From Niallia taxi (GTDB taxonomy: Bacteria > Bacillota > Bacilli > Bacillales > Cytobacillaceae), in assembly GCF_032818155.1 (NCBI RefSeq), contig NZ_CP102589.1, positions 3,334,001 to 3,398,000 of the forward strand: 64,000 nucleotides of DNA. The letters run 5' to 3'. The notes beneath the pieces are model-generated. The model worked only from the letters and a program-made list of their open reading frames with translations. It ran no database searches and was not told where the DNA came from. Each line of letters begins with the position of its first letter. Position 1 is the first letter of the stretch. Below, in pieces: positions 1-9,592 of this stretch. The translations under genes were made by a program, and so were the position numbers.

Positions 1-24
1 CCTTTTTTAAGTGTCGGTTTTTTG

Positions 25-1020
<996 letters not shown>

Positions 1021-1234
1021 TTACCTCCATGCAATTATCATTGACCATTTTTATGTGATGTAATGAAATAAATAATATCGTTTTTAGTACCAGTAAATTT
1101 TTTTACTTATTTTTTACTAAATTATATTAAATATTGATTCTTATGTAAACTCTTTTTTAAAAACACGCTAATTTTTAAATTTAAAAGGATTTTTATTGCG
1201 TCCCTAGAAAATTAGTAGTAATCTGAACATAGAC

Positions 1235-1251
1235 TTAATTAAATTAATTAA
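1235..1251. promoter_or_regulatory. Candidate operator in the divergent gal control region
   Basis: The 269-bp gap between the LacI-type regulator and galK contains TTAATTAA-A-TTAATTAA, two 8-bp palindromes one base apart, about 36 bp before the galK start. Its symmetry and position suit an operator, but it lacks the central CG typical of LacI-family sites and may be only AT-rich promoter DNA. No clean -35/-10 pair could be assigned. galK itself has a good AGGAGG site. Confidence 0.25.
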
Positions 1252-1286
1252 CAAAGTTAAAATACAGACTAAAACAGGAGGCTATT

Positions 1287-2456
1287 ATGAATACAAACTT
1301 TCCTTTACTTGAAACTTTTCAGTCAATTTTTCATACAGATAAGAAGCCGCGGACGTTTTTTGCACCAGGCAGAATTAACCTGATTGGTGAACATACTGAC
1401 TATAATGGCGGTCATGTCTTCCCTGCTTCTATTTCTTATGGAACATATGCCTTGGCAATAAAACGCAACGATTCTAAGTTTCGCTTTTATTCTGCGAACT
1501 TTTCTGAGAGCGGTATCATTGAATGTGATTTAGCTGCATTAGAATACAAAAGGTCCGATGATTGGGCGAATTATCCGAAAGGAATGATTCTTCATTTACA
1601 AAAGGCCGGCTATCCAATCGATTCAGGTGCAGATATCTTATTTTATGGGAATATTCCTAATGGCGCCGGACTATCCTCCTCCGCTTCTATCGAGCTTGTA
1701 ACAGGCGTCCTTCTTCAAGGGCTTTTTGACCTTTCGATTGAAAGGATACCGATGATTAAGCTTGGCCAAAAGGTTGAAAATGAATACATCGGTGTTAACA
1801 GCGGAATCATGGACCAGTTTGCAATCGGAATGGGTAAAAAGGATTCTGCTATTCTACTAAACTGCCAAACATTAGAATATAAATATGCACCAATTCAGTT
1901 AGCAAACCATGTAATTATGATTATCAATACAAATAAGCAGCGCACCCTTGCCGGTTCGAAATATAATGAACGCCGCTCGCAATGTGAAGCCGCATTGCGT
2001 GATTTGCAATCAGAGCTTAAGATTGAAAGTTTAGGTGAATTAACACCAGAGGATTTTGAAAAGGCACAGCACCTTATTAAAGATCCTATTAATCAAAAAC
2101 GCGCAAAACACGCTGTCTATGAAAATGCGCGCACATTAGAAGCGCTCTCCGAATTAAATAACGGTAATTTAACTAGATTTGGTGAGCTTATGAACCAATC
2201 ACATACAAGCCTTAAAGACGATTACGAGGTAACTGGTATAGAGCTGGATACAATTGTAGAAGCTGCCTGGAGTCAAGCTGGAGTAATCGGTGCACGTATG
2301 ACTGGTGCTGGGTTTGGAGGCTGTGCAATTGCCATTGTTGAAAGTGATAAACACGAAGACTTCAAAAAGAATATTAATGACATTTATAAAGAAAAGATTG
2401 GCTATGAGGCTTCCTTTTACACAGCAGCTATCGGTGATGGAGCAAAAGAAATTTAA
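1287..2456 (+). CDS. galK: Galactokinase
   Basis: Phosphorylates alpha-D-galactose at C1 with ATP, the first committed Leloir step, in the cytoplasm. The 389 residues are the usual bacterial GalK length (B. subtilis about 390). Residues 28-39 carry the galactokinase signature GRINLIGEHTDY; the GHMP ATP-loop PNGAGLSSSASIE is near residue 125; the C-terminal GHMP motif ARMTGAGFGG is near 335. The ATG follows AGGAGG at ideal spacing. It is the first gene of galK-galE-galT, 16 bp before galE, and is divergent from a LacI-type regulator that probably represses it. Confidence 0.97.
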   Translation: MNTNFPLLETFQSIFHTDKKPRTFFAPGRINLIGEHTDYNGGHVFPASISYGTYALAIKRNDSKFRFYSANFSESGIIECDLAALEYKRSDDWANYPKGMILHLQKAGYPIDSGADILFYGNIPNGAGLSSSASIELVTGVLLQGLFDLSIERIPMIKLGQKVENEYIGVNSGIMDQFAIGMGKKDSAILLNCQTLEYKYAPIQLANHVIMIINTNKQRTLAGSKYNERRSQCEAALRDLQSELKIESLGELTPEDFEKAQHLIKDPINQKRAKHAVYENARTLEALSELNNGNLTRFGELMNQSHTSLKDDYEVTGIELDTIVEAAWSQAGVIGARMTGAGFGGCAIAIVESDKHEDFKKNINDIYKEKIGYEASFYTAAIGDGAKEI

Positions 2457-2472
2457 AAAGGTGGGTTAATTT

Positions 2473-3474
2473 ATGAGCATTTTAGTTGTTGGCGGGGCAG
2501 GATATGTCGGTTCACATGCTGTCCATCAGCTCCATGACAGTGGAGAAAAAGTAGTTGTTATTGATAATTTGGAGACTGGCAACAAGCAGGCATTACATCC
2601 TAATGTAGGCTTTTACAAGGGGGATATACGTGATATTGATTTTCTTCGCACAGTGTTTGCAAAGGAAGAAATCAATGCCGTTATTCACTTTGCCGCAAAC
2701 TCACTTGTTGGGGAATCAATGGAAAATCCCCTTAAATATTATGATAATAATGTGCACGGAACGCAATTGCTCCTGCAAACAATGGTTGAATTTAATGTAA
2801 AAAACATTGTATTTTCCTCAACAGCAGCAACCTATGGAGAACCAAATACTGTGCCGATTACGGAGGATATGCCGACTAATCCTGCTAATCCATACGGAGA
2901 AACAAAGCGGGCGATGGAAAAAATGATGGAATGGGCCGATAAAGCCTATGGTATAAAATACGTTTCTCTTCGTTATTTCAATGTGGCAGGTGCAAGAAGT
3001 ACTGGGGAAATCGGGGAAGACCATGACCCTGAGACACATCTTATCCCAATTATCCTGCAGGCTGCATTAAACAAACGCCCTTCTGTCATGATATATGGTG
3101 ATGACTATAATACACCTGACGGCACATGCATCAGAGATTATATTCATGTGGAAGATCTCATTGATGCCCATTTATTAGCCTTAAACTATTTAAAAACGAA
3201 CGGAAGCAGTGATATTTTCAATCTAGGCAGCAGCCAAGGCTTTTCGGTTAAAGAGCTCATTGCTGCAGCACGGAAAATAACAGGGCGAGAAATCCCTGCT
3301 GTTATTGGTCCGCGCCGCGCCGGTGATCCAAGCACTTTGATTGCAAGCTCGCTAAAAGCGAGACAAGTGTTAGGCTGGAATCCTACACGCACATCAATTG
3401 AGCAAATTGTAAGTGATGCCTGGAGCTGGCATTTGTCCCATCCGGACGGGTATTTAAAGGAAGTGAATATATGA
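2473..3474 (+). CDS. galE: UDP-glucose 4-epimerase
   Basis: Interconverts UDP-galactose and UDP-glucose with tightly bound NAD; a short-chain dehydrogenase-type fold of 333 residues, normal for GalE. The N-terminus has the Rossmann motif [10 protein letters not shown], the active site shows FSSTAATYG and the YGETK Tyr-xxx-Lys pair near residue 141, and the substrate region has RYFNVAGA. Preceded by AAGGTGGG. It lies between galK and galT and overlaps galT by 4 bp (ATGA), so the two are translationally coupled. It completes the cycle by regenerating UDP-glucose for GalT. Confidence 0.96.
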   Translation: MSILVVGGAGYVGSHAVHQLHDSGEKVVVIDNLETGNKQALHPNVGFYKGDIRDIDFLRTVFAKEEINAVIHFAANSLVGESMENPLKYYDNNVHGTQLLLQTMVEFNVKNIVFSSTAATYGEPNTVPITEDMPTNPANPYGETKRAMEKMMEWADKAYGIKYVSLRYFNVAGARSTGEIGEDHDPETHLIPIILQAALNKRPSVMIYGDDYNTPDGTCIRDYIHVEDLIDAHLLALNYLKTNGSSDIFNLGSSQGFSVKELIAAARKITGREIPAVIGPRRAGDPSTLIASSLKARQVLGWNPTRTSIEQIVSDAWSWHLSHPDGYLKEVNI

Positions 3475-4952
3475 TATTTGCTTATATCGACACACTTGTT
3501 CTTAAAGCACAAGAGGCAAAGCTAATGGAATCCGCAGATGCCATATACGCTAGAAACCAAGTGCTACAGCTCTTAAAGCTTGATGATTATACAGAGGAGA
3601 TTGCTAGTGAGGATTTATCTCAGCTCACAATTGCCGACATAATCGACTGGATTGTTTCCTATGCGACAACTCAAGGTGTCATCGAGAATCTAGTAGATAT
3701 AAAGGAAATTTTGGCTGCTAATATTATGAACTGCTTTTTGGCACGCCCCTCTGTTATTAGAGACACCTTTTACAAGAAATATAAAGAATCTCCTGTTGCT
3801 GCAACGGAATATTTTTACGAACTGAGCAAGAACAGCAACTATATTCAATTGAATCGAATCAAAAATAATATTTCTTATAAAATGGATACAGATTATGGGC
3901 TTATGGACATTACGATTAATTTATCAAAGCCTGAAAAGGACCCAGAGGAAATTAAGCGGGAACGTGCGATGAAACAAGATGTCAAATACCCAAAGTGCCT
4001 GCTTTGTAAAGAAAACGAAGGATATGCAGGTCGAATCGGCCATCCTGCCAGATCGAACCACCGTATTATTCCATTAGAGCTTGCTGGGGAGACATGGAAT
4101 TTACAATACTCACCATACGTTTATTACAATGAGCATAGCATCGTGTTTTCAGACGAACATAGGGATATGAAGATTGACCGCCATGCCTTTGAAAGGCTGC
4201 TGCTTTTTACAAAACAGTATCCACATTATTTCATCGGCTCTAACGCAGATTTACCAATTGTGGGCGGCTCCATCCTCAGCCATGACCATTATCAAGGCGG
4301 TTCTTATGAGTTTGCGATGACAAGAGCGGAGGAAAGCTTTGCATTTACCTTAACAGGCTTTCCCCATATTGCTGCATCTGTTCTGAAATGGCCAATGTCA
4401 GTCATCAGGCTAAAAGGAAAACACATCGCAGACCTAGTTGATGCAGGAGACTTTATTCTTAAAACGTGGCGAAGCTATACAGATAACCAAGCAAATATTC
4501 ATGCATATACAGATGGTGTTCCACATAACACGATTACTCCGATTGCGAGAAATCGAGATGGTTATTTTGAGCTAGACCTTGTTTTGCGAAATAATCGGAC
4601 GACAGAGGAGCATCCTCTTGGCATCTTTCATCCTCATGCAGATGTTCATCATATCAAAAAGGAGAACATTGGTTTGATTGAGGTAATGGGTCTTGCGGTT
4701 CTTCCGCCACGACTTAAGGAAGAGCTTCATGAAATCACATTGCTTTTACTTGGCAAGGAGAATAGCGTCAATGAATATCATCAAGACTGGGCAAATAACA
4801 TGGTAAAAGAATATGGGACAATATCGTCATTAGAAGAAGCAGATCAAATTGTTCGTAAAGAGCTAAGTAAAAAGTTCGTTAGAGTACTTGAAGATGCAGG
4901 TGTTTTTAAAGAAAGAAAATCCTTTCAAGCCTTCCTCGACACATTGAACTAG
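3471..4952 (+). CDS. galT: UDP-glucose--hexose-1-phosphate uridylyltransferase (class II GalT)
   Basis: Exchanges UMP between UDP-glucose and galactose-1-phosphate. At 493 residues it belongs to the long Firmicute class II GalT family rather than the about 350-residue E. coli type. Features include [12 protein letters not shown] near residue 190, and the His-rich nucleotide-transfer region [11 protein letters not shown] near 265 (HxHxQ-like catalytic site). The start overlaps the galE stop (ATGA) and follows AAAGGAAG. It is the last gene of galKET and is followed directly by a bidirectional terminator. Confidence 0.95.
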   Translation: MIFAYIDTLVLKAQEAKLMESADAIYARNQVLQLLKLDDYTEEIASEDLSQLTIADIIDWIVSYATTQGVIENLVDIKEILAANIMNCFLARPSVIRDTFYKKYKESPVAATEYFYELSKNSNYIQLNRIKNNISYKMDTDYGLMDITINLSKPEKDPEEIKRERAMKQDVKYPKCLLCKENEGYAGRIGHPARSNHRIIPLELAGETWNLQYSPYVYYNEHSIVFSDEHRDMKIDRHAFERLLLFTKQYPHYFIGSNADLPIVGGSILSHDHYQGGSYEFAMTRAEESFAFTLTGFPHIAASVLKWPMSVIRLKGKHIADLVDAGDFILKTWRSYTDNQANIHAYTDGVPHNTITPIARNRDGYFELDLVLRNNRTTEEHPLGIFHPHADVHHIKKENIGLIEVMGLAVLPPRLKEELHEITLLLLGKENSVNEYHQDWANNMVKEYGTISSLEEADQIVRKELSKKFVRVLEDAGVFKERKSFQAFLDTLN

Positions 4953-4955
4953 CAC

Positions 4956-4987
4956 AAAAAAGCTGAACCAATTCGGTTCAGCTTTTT
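4956..4987. terminator. Bidirectional rho-independent terminator between galT and the ROK gene
   Basis: AGCTGAACC-AATTC-GGTTCAGCT stem flanked by A- and T-runs, so it can end both galT (+) and the convergent ROK repressor (-), whose stop codon lies in the right T-run. A near-identical stem recurs downstream of araR. Confidence 0.9.
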
Positions 4988-6158
4988 AGCTTTGGTCAAA
5001 CAGCTCAACAAGCAATAAGGAAACAGCTCCAAGGACGGTTGCATCATCCCCTAAGCTCGTGGCTATCACTTCTGTTTTCGCCGCTGTCTTCGTTAAGGCT
5101 GTCTTTTCGATTTTCCGTTTGATGGCAGGCAGCAAATATTGTTTGCTTTTCATGACACCGCCACCCAAAACAATTCTATCTGGATTCAATAAATGAATGA
5201 AGTTCGTTAATCCAATTCCAATCGTTTCACCAATTTCAGCTAGAAAATCCGCATGCATTTTACTTCCCGTTTGCGCTAAAGCGTAAATTTCCTCTCCTGT
5301 TATCCGCTCCCCGCAAAACTCCATCGACCTCTCCGCAATCGCAATTCCACTTACTAATGTTTGAAGGCAGCCTCGATTACCACATTCACAAACAGCACCG
5401 TGCAAATCGATGGTCATATGACCAAACTCACCAGCAATGCCTTGCGCTCCATGATGCAGTTGACCATTTAATACGATTCCTGCGCCAACACCTCTGCCAA
5501 TGTTAATTGCCACCATACTGTCGACACTGCCGTGTCCGCCAAACCACGACTCTCCTAATGCCATTGCTCTTGCATCATTTTCAATCTTAATAGCCAATCC
5601 GAATTCCTTCTCAAGCGCCTCTTTTACACGAATATTCCTTAAATTGATATTGGGAGCAACAAGCACCTCTCCTGCCTCCACATCCACAACACCATGCATT
5701 GCCATGCCAATCCCGATTACCTGGTCTCTGTCCATTTTGGAACAAGCAAACAGACCGTATACAGCTTGCTTTAATGTTTCGACAAACTCTTCATTTGTAA
5801 TTGGCATTTGCAGTGCTGCTGTATTACGGTAATAAATTTCGCCAGTTAAATCCGTAATCACACAATCGACTGTTTCAGGACCTGCATCAACCCCAATCGC
5901 AAAAAAAGCCTTGCTGTTAATATGAAGCATTGTTGGTTTACGGCCGCCGCTCGATTCTCCAAGCATTGTTTCTATTACAAGACCTTCTGTCATCAACTCC
6001 CTGACTATGCTGCTGACAGTTGGGGGAGTCAGCTTTGTTTCCTTAGCAATTTGCGCTCTTGAGATCGGCTCTGACAACCTGATTTTGTTTAAAATGATCG
6101 TCTTATTAACAGACTTCATCCATTGAAAACTGCCACGTTCCACTAAAAAATCCTCCAT
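4986..6158 (-). CDS. ROK-family transcriptional repressor (XylR/NagC type)
   Basis: A 390-residue ROK repressor: an N-terminal winged helix (about residues 20-65, with ISRAQIAKETKLTPPTVSSI) joined to a sugar-kinase-like ROK domain. The zinc motif CECGNRGC near residue 245 and the GGRKPTML segment after the HTH are typical of ROK repressors. Length resembles Bacillus XylR (about 384). No xylose, N-acetylglucosamine or other obvious target operon is adjacent (a CDF transporter lies upstream), so the effector cannot be named. It converges on galT and shares its terminator. Confidence 0.88.
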   Translation of the reverse strand: MEDFLVERGSFQWMKSVNKTIILNKIRLSEPISRAQIAKETKLTPPTVSSIVRELMTEGLVIETMLGESSGGRKPTMLHINSKAFFAIGVDAGPETVDCVITDLTGEIYYRNTAALQMPITNEEFVETLKQAVYGLFACSKMDRDQVIGIGMAMHGVVDVEAGEVLVAPNINLRNIRVKEALEKEFGLAIKIENDARAMALGESWFGGHGSVDSMVAINIGRGVGAGIVLNGQLHHGAQGIAGEFGHMTIDLHGAVCECGNRGCLQTLVSGIAIAERSMEFCGERITGEEIYALAQTGSKMHADFLAEIGETIGIGLTNFIHLLNPDRIVLGGGVMKSKQYLLPAIKRKIEKTALTKTAAKTEVIATSLGDDATVLGAVSLLLVELFDQS

Positions 6159-6236
6159 CTAAAAAATCCTTATATATCCCTTATTATAGCACAATAGCCT
6201 TAAGCCGCCCTTTCCAAAGGGTCAGCCTCAGGCTAA

Positions 6237-7127
6237 TTAATAGTATGGATTCAAATGGATGAGCACTTCTTCAATATTGTCATGCTTTTTCATCAGCTTC
6301 TTTTTTATTTCTCGCGACAGATCATGACCTTCCTTGATTGTTTTGTCATGGTCAATGGAAATTCGTAAATCGACAAGAACATAATGTCCGTGTTCCCTTG
6401 CTCTTAGCCTGTCTATTCTTTTCACTTCAGAGAAAGATGCGATGATACTTTCATAATCCTTCAAAATAGCTGAATCAATATTCCGTTCAAGCAAGATATC
6501 AAAGGCCTCTTTCAACATTTCCTTCGAAATTTTGAAAATTAAGTATGCCACAATGATACTCGCAACTTTATCACCAAACAGCAAAAACTTTATGTCAAAC
6601 TTATCCCCTATAATAGAAAGAATAACCCCAACTGCTGCGGCAATGCTTGCGACAATATCGGCTTTGTGGTCAAAAGCAATTGCTTCAATTGCCTTACTCT
6701 TTTGTTCCTTAGCAATTTTCATGCTGTATCTGTATAAGTATTCTTTGGCGCCATATGAAATAATCGCAATCCACATTGCAAGTATATTAGGTGCTGTAAT
6801 CGGATGAAACAGGCCGATAATCGCTTCGTAAACAACATATAATGATACGGCAAACAGAACAATACCGACAATACCTGATACAATAACCTCCGCTTTTCCA
6901 TGCCCATACGGATGCTCAAGGTCAGCAGGCTTGTTTGCAATTTTAATCACGAACAAAACGATGACAGAGGCAAATACATCTGCAGCAGAGTGAATTCCAT
7001 CTGCAAAAACTGCATCACTGTTTGCTGCCCAGCCTATTACCAGTTTTCCTATTGTTAATAAAATGTTACTTATAACACTAATCCAAGCTACTTTTTTCGC
7101 TAACTGTTCTCTTGTTGACAAAGCCAT
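6237..7127 (-). CDS. Cation diffusion facilitator family metal transporter
   Basis: A 296-residue CDF protein, an integral membrane exporter of divalent metals (Zn, Fe, Cd, Co or Mn) driven by proton antiport. About six hydrophobic segments lie in residues 10-205, followed by a cytosolic metal-sensing domain (about 210-296, ending in histidine-containing strands). Metal-site motifs are HSAAD in TM2 (HxxxD) and DHKAD in TM5; HPYGHGKAE between TM2 and TM3 is the family hallmark. The metal is not resolved by these motifs. It stands alone in a 78-bp to 270-bp gap context, with an AGAGGGG site before the ATG. Confidence 0.9.
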   Translation of the reverse strand: MALSTREQLAKKVAWISVISNILLTIGKLVIGWAANSDAVFADGIHSAADVFASVIVLFVIKIANKPADLEHPYGHGKAEVIVSGIVGIVLFAVSLYVVYEAIIGLFHPITAPNILAMWIAIISYGAKEYLYRYSMKIAKEQKSKAIEAIAFDHKADIVASIAAAVGVILSIIGDKFDIKFLLFGDKVASIIVAYLIFKISKEMLKEAFDILLERNIDSAILKDYESIIASFSEVKRIDRLRAREHGHYVLVDLRISIDHDKTIKEGHDLSREIKKKLMKKHDNIEEVLIHLNPYY

Positions 7128-7361
7128 ACTTCCCCTCTAAAAAAATCACCATTGTATCTTAACAAAAGCAGACCTTATGGGTCTAGAGAAAAATTGTTGG
7201 TACAAGCCACAACTATTTATCTTGCCAAAACTTTGTTCCTGAATTTAATCTTCCATCTATTGTACGTTCAGCAACAAAAATGACCTATTCTTTCACCCTG
7301 TTTGCTTTTAGGGGAATGAATCATTTTCTTCAAATTAAGCAAGGAGAATATATGTAGAGGA

Positions 7362-7395
7362 GATTATTGCCGCCTAATTATCTGCGGCAATAATC
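7362..7395. other. Inverted repeat downstream of the LysM-CAP gene
   Basis: A perfect 12-bp stem GATTATTGCCGC / GCGGCAATAATC with an 11-nt loop ends 6 bp after the CAP gene stop. It has no U-tract after the stem in either direction, so it is a 3' stem or weak terminator at best. The rest of the 7128-7401 gap shows only promoter-like AT-rich DNA. Confidence 0.5.
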
Positions 7396-7401
7396 AAAAA
7401 C

Positions 7402-7992
7402 TTATTTAGAAATAAACATTTGAGTCCAATAATGCCCTGACGCATAATAACCGACACCAATCTGAGTGAAGGAGCTGCTCAAAATATTTGCTCTGTGGCC
7501 GCTTGAATTCATCCACGAAGTAACAACCTGCTGTGCGGTTGTTTGTCCTTTAGCAATATTCTCACCAGCGGATTTATAGCTGATTCCATATGCTTTCATC
7601 ATATCGAAAGGCGATCCATATGTTGGACTAGTATGGCTGAAATAATTCTTCTGAGCCATATCCATTGATTTATCTCTCGCAACCCTTGATAACTCCCAAT
7701 TCTCAGTTAAAGGTTTAAGGCCTGCTTTTTGCCTTTCAATATTACAAAGACGAATTACTTCACGCTCCACCGTTTTAACAGAATCGATATTCGGAATGTT
7801 CAAGGTTTGGCCTGGATATATCAGGCTTGGAGTTTTAATTTGAGGGTTGGCCCCAATGATCTCTCGCAGTCCAATTTGATATTTAACAGCTATTTTCCAC
7901 ATAGAATCTCCGCTTTTAACTGTATATGTATCAGCAAAGGCCATTGTAGGAATAGCAAATAAACATAGTATTGCCATCAATATCTTTTTCAT
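7402..7992 (-). CDS. Secreted LysM + CAP (SCP/PR1) domain protein, YkwD/SafA-like
   Basis: 196 residues. A Sec signal peptide (residues 1-20, MKKILMAILCLFAIPTMAFA) is followed by one LysM peptidoglycan-binding domain (about 22-68: TYTVKSGDSMWKIAVKYQ to LIYPGQTLNIP) and a CAP domain (about 72-196) with NxxR-type NIERQKAGL, HTSPTYGSPFDMM, SAGENIAKG and SSGHRANIL motifs. CAP domains in bacilli are extracellular; many are spore-associated, but the biochemical role is unknown. The ATG is preceded by a perfect AAGGAGGTGAT site that is locked in a 12-bp hairpin (see 7990-8021), suggesting translational control. Single-gene unit. Confidence 0.88.
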   Translation of the reverse strand: MKKILMAILCLFAIPTMAFADTYTVKSGDSMWKIAVKYQIGLREIIGANPQIKTPSLIYPGQTLNIPNIDSVKTVEREVIRLCNIERQKAGLKPLTENWELSRVARDKSMDMAQKNYFSHTSPTYGSPFDMMKAYGISYKSAGENIAKGQTTAQQVVTSWMNSSGHRANILSSSFTQIGVGYYASGHYWTQMFISK

Positions 7993-8021
7993 CTTATCAC
8001 CTCCTTATCGGTGATAAGATG
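7990..8021 (-). promoter_or_regulatory. Hairpin sequestering the SD and start codon of the LysM-CAP gene
   Basis: On the minus-strand transcript a perfect 12-bp stem forms between CATCTTATCACC and GGTGATAAGATG with an 8-nt loop GATAAGGA. The AUG is the last three bases of the 3' arm, and the SD AAGGAGGUGAU spans the loop and that arm. Translation should need melting of the stem (temperature, ribosome or factor binding). Confidence 0.75.
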
Positions 8022-8167
8022 CGTCTTTTTCGGTAAAAATATACAAAAAGATTCCGACATGCATAAGAAGAAATAATCACATAAAAAAGATGATATTATG
8101 GTGACATTTTGGTTAATTAATGATAATATGTTGGTATATAAAATCAACAGCAATAGGAGAGGATAAT

Positions 8168-8560
8168 ATGCCGTTAATACGCTTTGATATGCTTGAAGGA
8201 AGGTCCGAAACAGAAATTACAAAAATATTGGATGTTACTCATCGTGTTATGGTAGAGGCATTCCAGGTACCAGAAAGAGATAGATACCAGATTGTTTCCC
8301 AGCACAAACCGTATGAAATGATTGTCCAAGACACTGGACTTGGCTTCTCGAGAAGTGAAAACGTCTTGCTTATCAGCATTACAAGCAGACACAGGACCGC
8401 TGACCAAAAGCAAACATTCTACAAAAACCTAACAAACGAGCTTGAACAACATTGCGGAATTACCGCTAATGATGTAATGGTATCCTTTACAATAAACGGG
8501 GATGAAGACTGGAGCTTCGGATACGGAGAAGCTCAGTTTTTGACTGGCAAACTGACATAA
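8168..8560 (+). CDS. Tautomerase-family (4-oxalocrotonate tautomerase-like) protein
   Basis: 130 residues when started at the ATG at 8168, which follows AGGAGAGG; an upstream in-frame ATG at 8120 is rejected because tautomerases need proline at position 2 after Met removal, and this start gives MPLIRF. Similar to Bacillus YusQ/YrdN-type proteins in the tautomerase superfamily, with the beta-alpha-beta fold; Pro1 is the expected catalytic base. Substrate unknown. Convergent with the ABM monooxygenase, sharing a terminator. Confidence 0.85.
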   Translation: MPLIRFDMLEGRSETEITKILDVTHRVMVEAFQVPERDRYQIVSQHKPYEMIVQDTGLGFSRSENVLLISITSRHRTADQKQTFYKNLTNELEQHCGITANDVMVSFTINGDEDWSFGYGEAQFLTGKLT

Positions 8561-8561
8561 T

Positions 8562-8592
8562 AAAAGGGCAGAGATAACTTCTCTGCCCTTTT
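8562..8592. terminator. Bidirectional terminator
   Basis: AAAAGGGCAGAG / CTCTGCCCTTTT, a 12-bp stem with a 7-nt loop, located between the convergent tautomerase and monooxygenase genes. The A-run and T-run form U-tails in both directions. Confidence 0.88.
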
Positions 8593-8602
8593 GCATCTAT
8601 AA

Positions 8603-8899
8603 TTATAGTGCTAATTTCTCTGCTTGGAATACTTCTGCCTCAAGCGGTGCTGCCAAATATTCTCCAGCTTTAGAAACGAAGCCTTGGAAATGACTGCTTG
8701 CATTGTGTTGTTCAATTGCTGCTTGATCTTTCCAGCCTTCAATCATAATAAAAGTATTTTCTTCTTCTACGCTTTTTACAAGCTGATAAGAAATATTGCC
8801 TTCTTCTTCGCGAGACGCTTTAACAAGTGTGCTCACTTCTTCTAAAAATGCTGCTTCTTTACCTTCTTGTAATTTCATTTTTGCATGAATAACAAACAT
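8603..8899 (-). CDS. ABM-domain monooxygenase family protein (YgiN/quinol monooxygenase-like)
   Basis: A 98-residue single ABM-domain protein. The pattern YQLVKS..EENTFIMIEGW and AAIEQHNASSHFQGF near residues 38-75 is typical of small YgiN-like monooxygenases that act on quinols or aromatic compounds without cofactors. It lacks the N...W...H triad of the heme-degrading IsdG type found at 47747. It is preceded by a GGAGG site. A MarR-family regulator lies 125 bp upstream on the same strand, which might link it to quinone or electrophile stress, but co-regulation is inference. Confidence 0.75.
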   Translation of the reverse strand: MFVIHAKMKLQEGKEAAFLEEVSTLVKASREEEGNISYQLVKSVEEENTFIMIEGWKDQAAIEQHNASSHFQGFVSKAGEYLAAPLEAEVFQAEKLAL

Positions 8900-9024
8900 C
8901 GTTATTTCCTCCTTATAATCTTCTTTATTATTTAATGGTTACTACAGTATGGTGAAACTGAAAAGATAGACTTAATGAAATGAGCACCAAAAAATGATAC
9001 CAAACTCTTTAGAGACTTATCTTT

Positions 9025-9459
9025 CTAAATTTCTACTGTAGATACATTTTTACTAAGGCGCGAAAGCATGTCCAGCAGTATTTCCTGCTCACTGGCACTA
9101 AAGCCGCTTAACGTTTGTTCAATAAAGCTTTTTTTCGCTTGGAGCGATGCAGCAATCTCTTGTCTGCCACTACTTGTTAAGCTTACCAATGTAACACGGT
9201 TGTCCTCTGCTTTTTTCCTTCGTGAAACAAGTCCTGCTGCTTCCAGCTGCTTCAAATGCCGCGTAACCGCTGCATTATCAATATTGATTTCTTTCTGAAG
9301 GGTACTTTGACTGATTTCATCTGCATTATAAAGCTGGTGCAGAATTTCAATTCTCGTAGGGCTTGAGCCTAGACATGATTCAAATTTCGAATTAACATTA
9401 TTGTTCAGCTTTTGGAGCTGATAAAAAATCTGGAGCTGGATAACGCAATTATCACGCAT
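9025..9459 (-). CDS. MarR-family transcriptional regulator
   Basis: 144 residues starting at the ATG 9459, which has GGAAGGAGAG four bases ahead (an in-frame ATG 21 bp upstream lacks a site). The winged-helix region (about residues 35-100) has SQSTLQKEINIDNAAVTRHLKQLE as recognition helix context and RRKKAEDNRVTLVSLT as the wing, diagnostic of MarR. It probably autoregulates: two 12-bp palindromes overlap its own promoter (9485-9511). Candidate targets are the ABM monooxygenase downstream or the Bcr/CflA exporter upstream. Ligand unknown. Confidence 0.9.
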   Translation of the reverse strand: MRDNCVIQLQIFYQLQKLNNNVNSKFESCLGSSPTRIEILHQLYNADEISQSTLQKEINIDNAAVTRHLKQLEAAGLVSRRKKAEDNRVTLVSLTSSGRQEIAASLQAKKSFIEQTLSGFSASEQEILLDMLSRLSKNVSTVEI

Positions 9460-9484
9460 AGAACTCTCCTTCCAAAACAATTAG

Positions 9485-9511
9485 TTGACATGTCAATAAT
9501 TGATATATCAA
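9485..9511. promoter_or_regulatory. Twin MarR-type palindromic operators
   Basis: Two perfect 12-bp palindromes, TTGACATGTCAA (9485-9496) and TTGATATATCAA (9500-9511), with centres 15 bp apart. They overlap the start site and -10 region of the marR promoter, the expected placement for autorepression. Confidence 0.6.
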
Positions 9512-9539
9512 ATATAAACCTATTTTTCCCGATTGTCAA
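9511..9539 (-). promoter_or_regulatory. Sigma-A promoter of the MarR gene
   Basis: Minus strand: -35 TTGACA (9534-9539), 17-bp spacer, -10 TATATT (9511-9516). The predicted start near 9504 falls inside the TTGATATATCAA palindrome. Confidence 0.65.
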
Positions 9540-9556
9540 AGAATAAATACGCAAAT

Positions 9557-9585
9557 AAAAACCGCTCCGATATTTTCGAAGCGGT
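9557..9585 (-). terminator. Terminator of the Bcr/CflA exporter gene
   Basis: ACCGCTTCGAA / TCGGAGCGGT stem just after the exporter stop, followed on the minus strand by TTTTATTT. Confidence 0.75.
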
Positions 9586-9592
9586 TAAGCAT

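Noticed and set aside
8120..8167. Upstream ATG start for the tautomerase
   Set aside because: Would bury the catalytic N-terminal proline; the downstream ATG has AGGAGAGG and gives Met-Pro.
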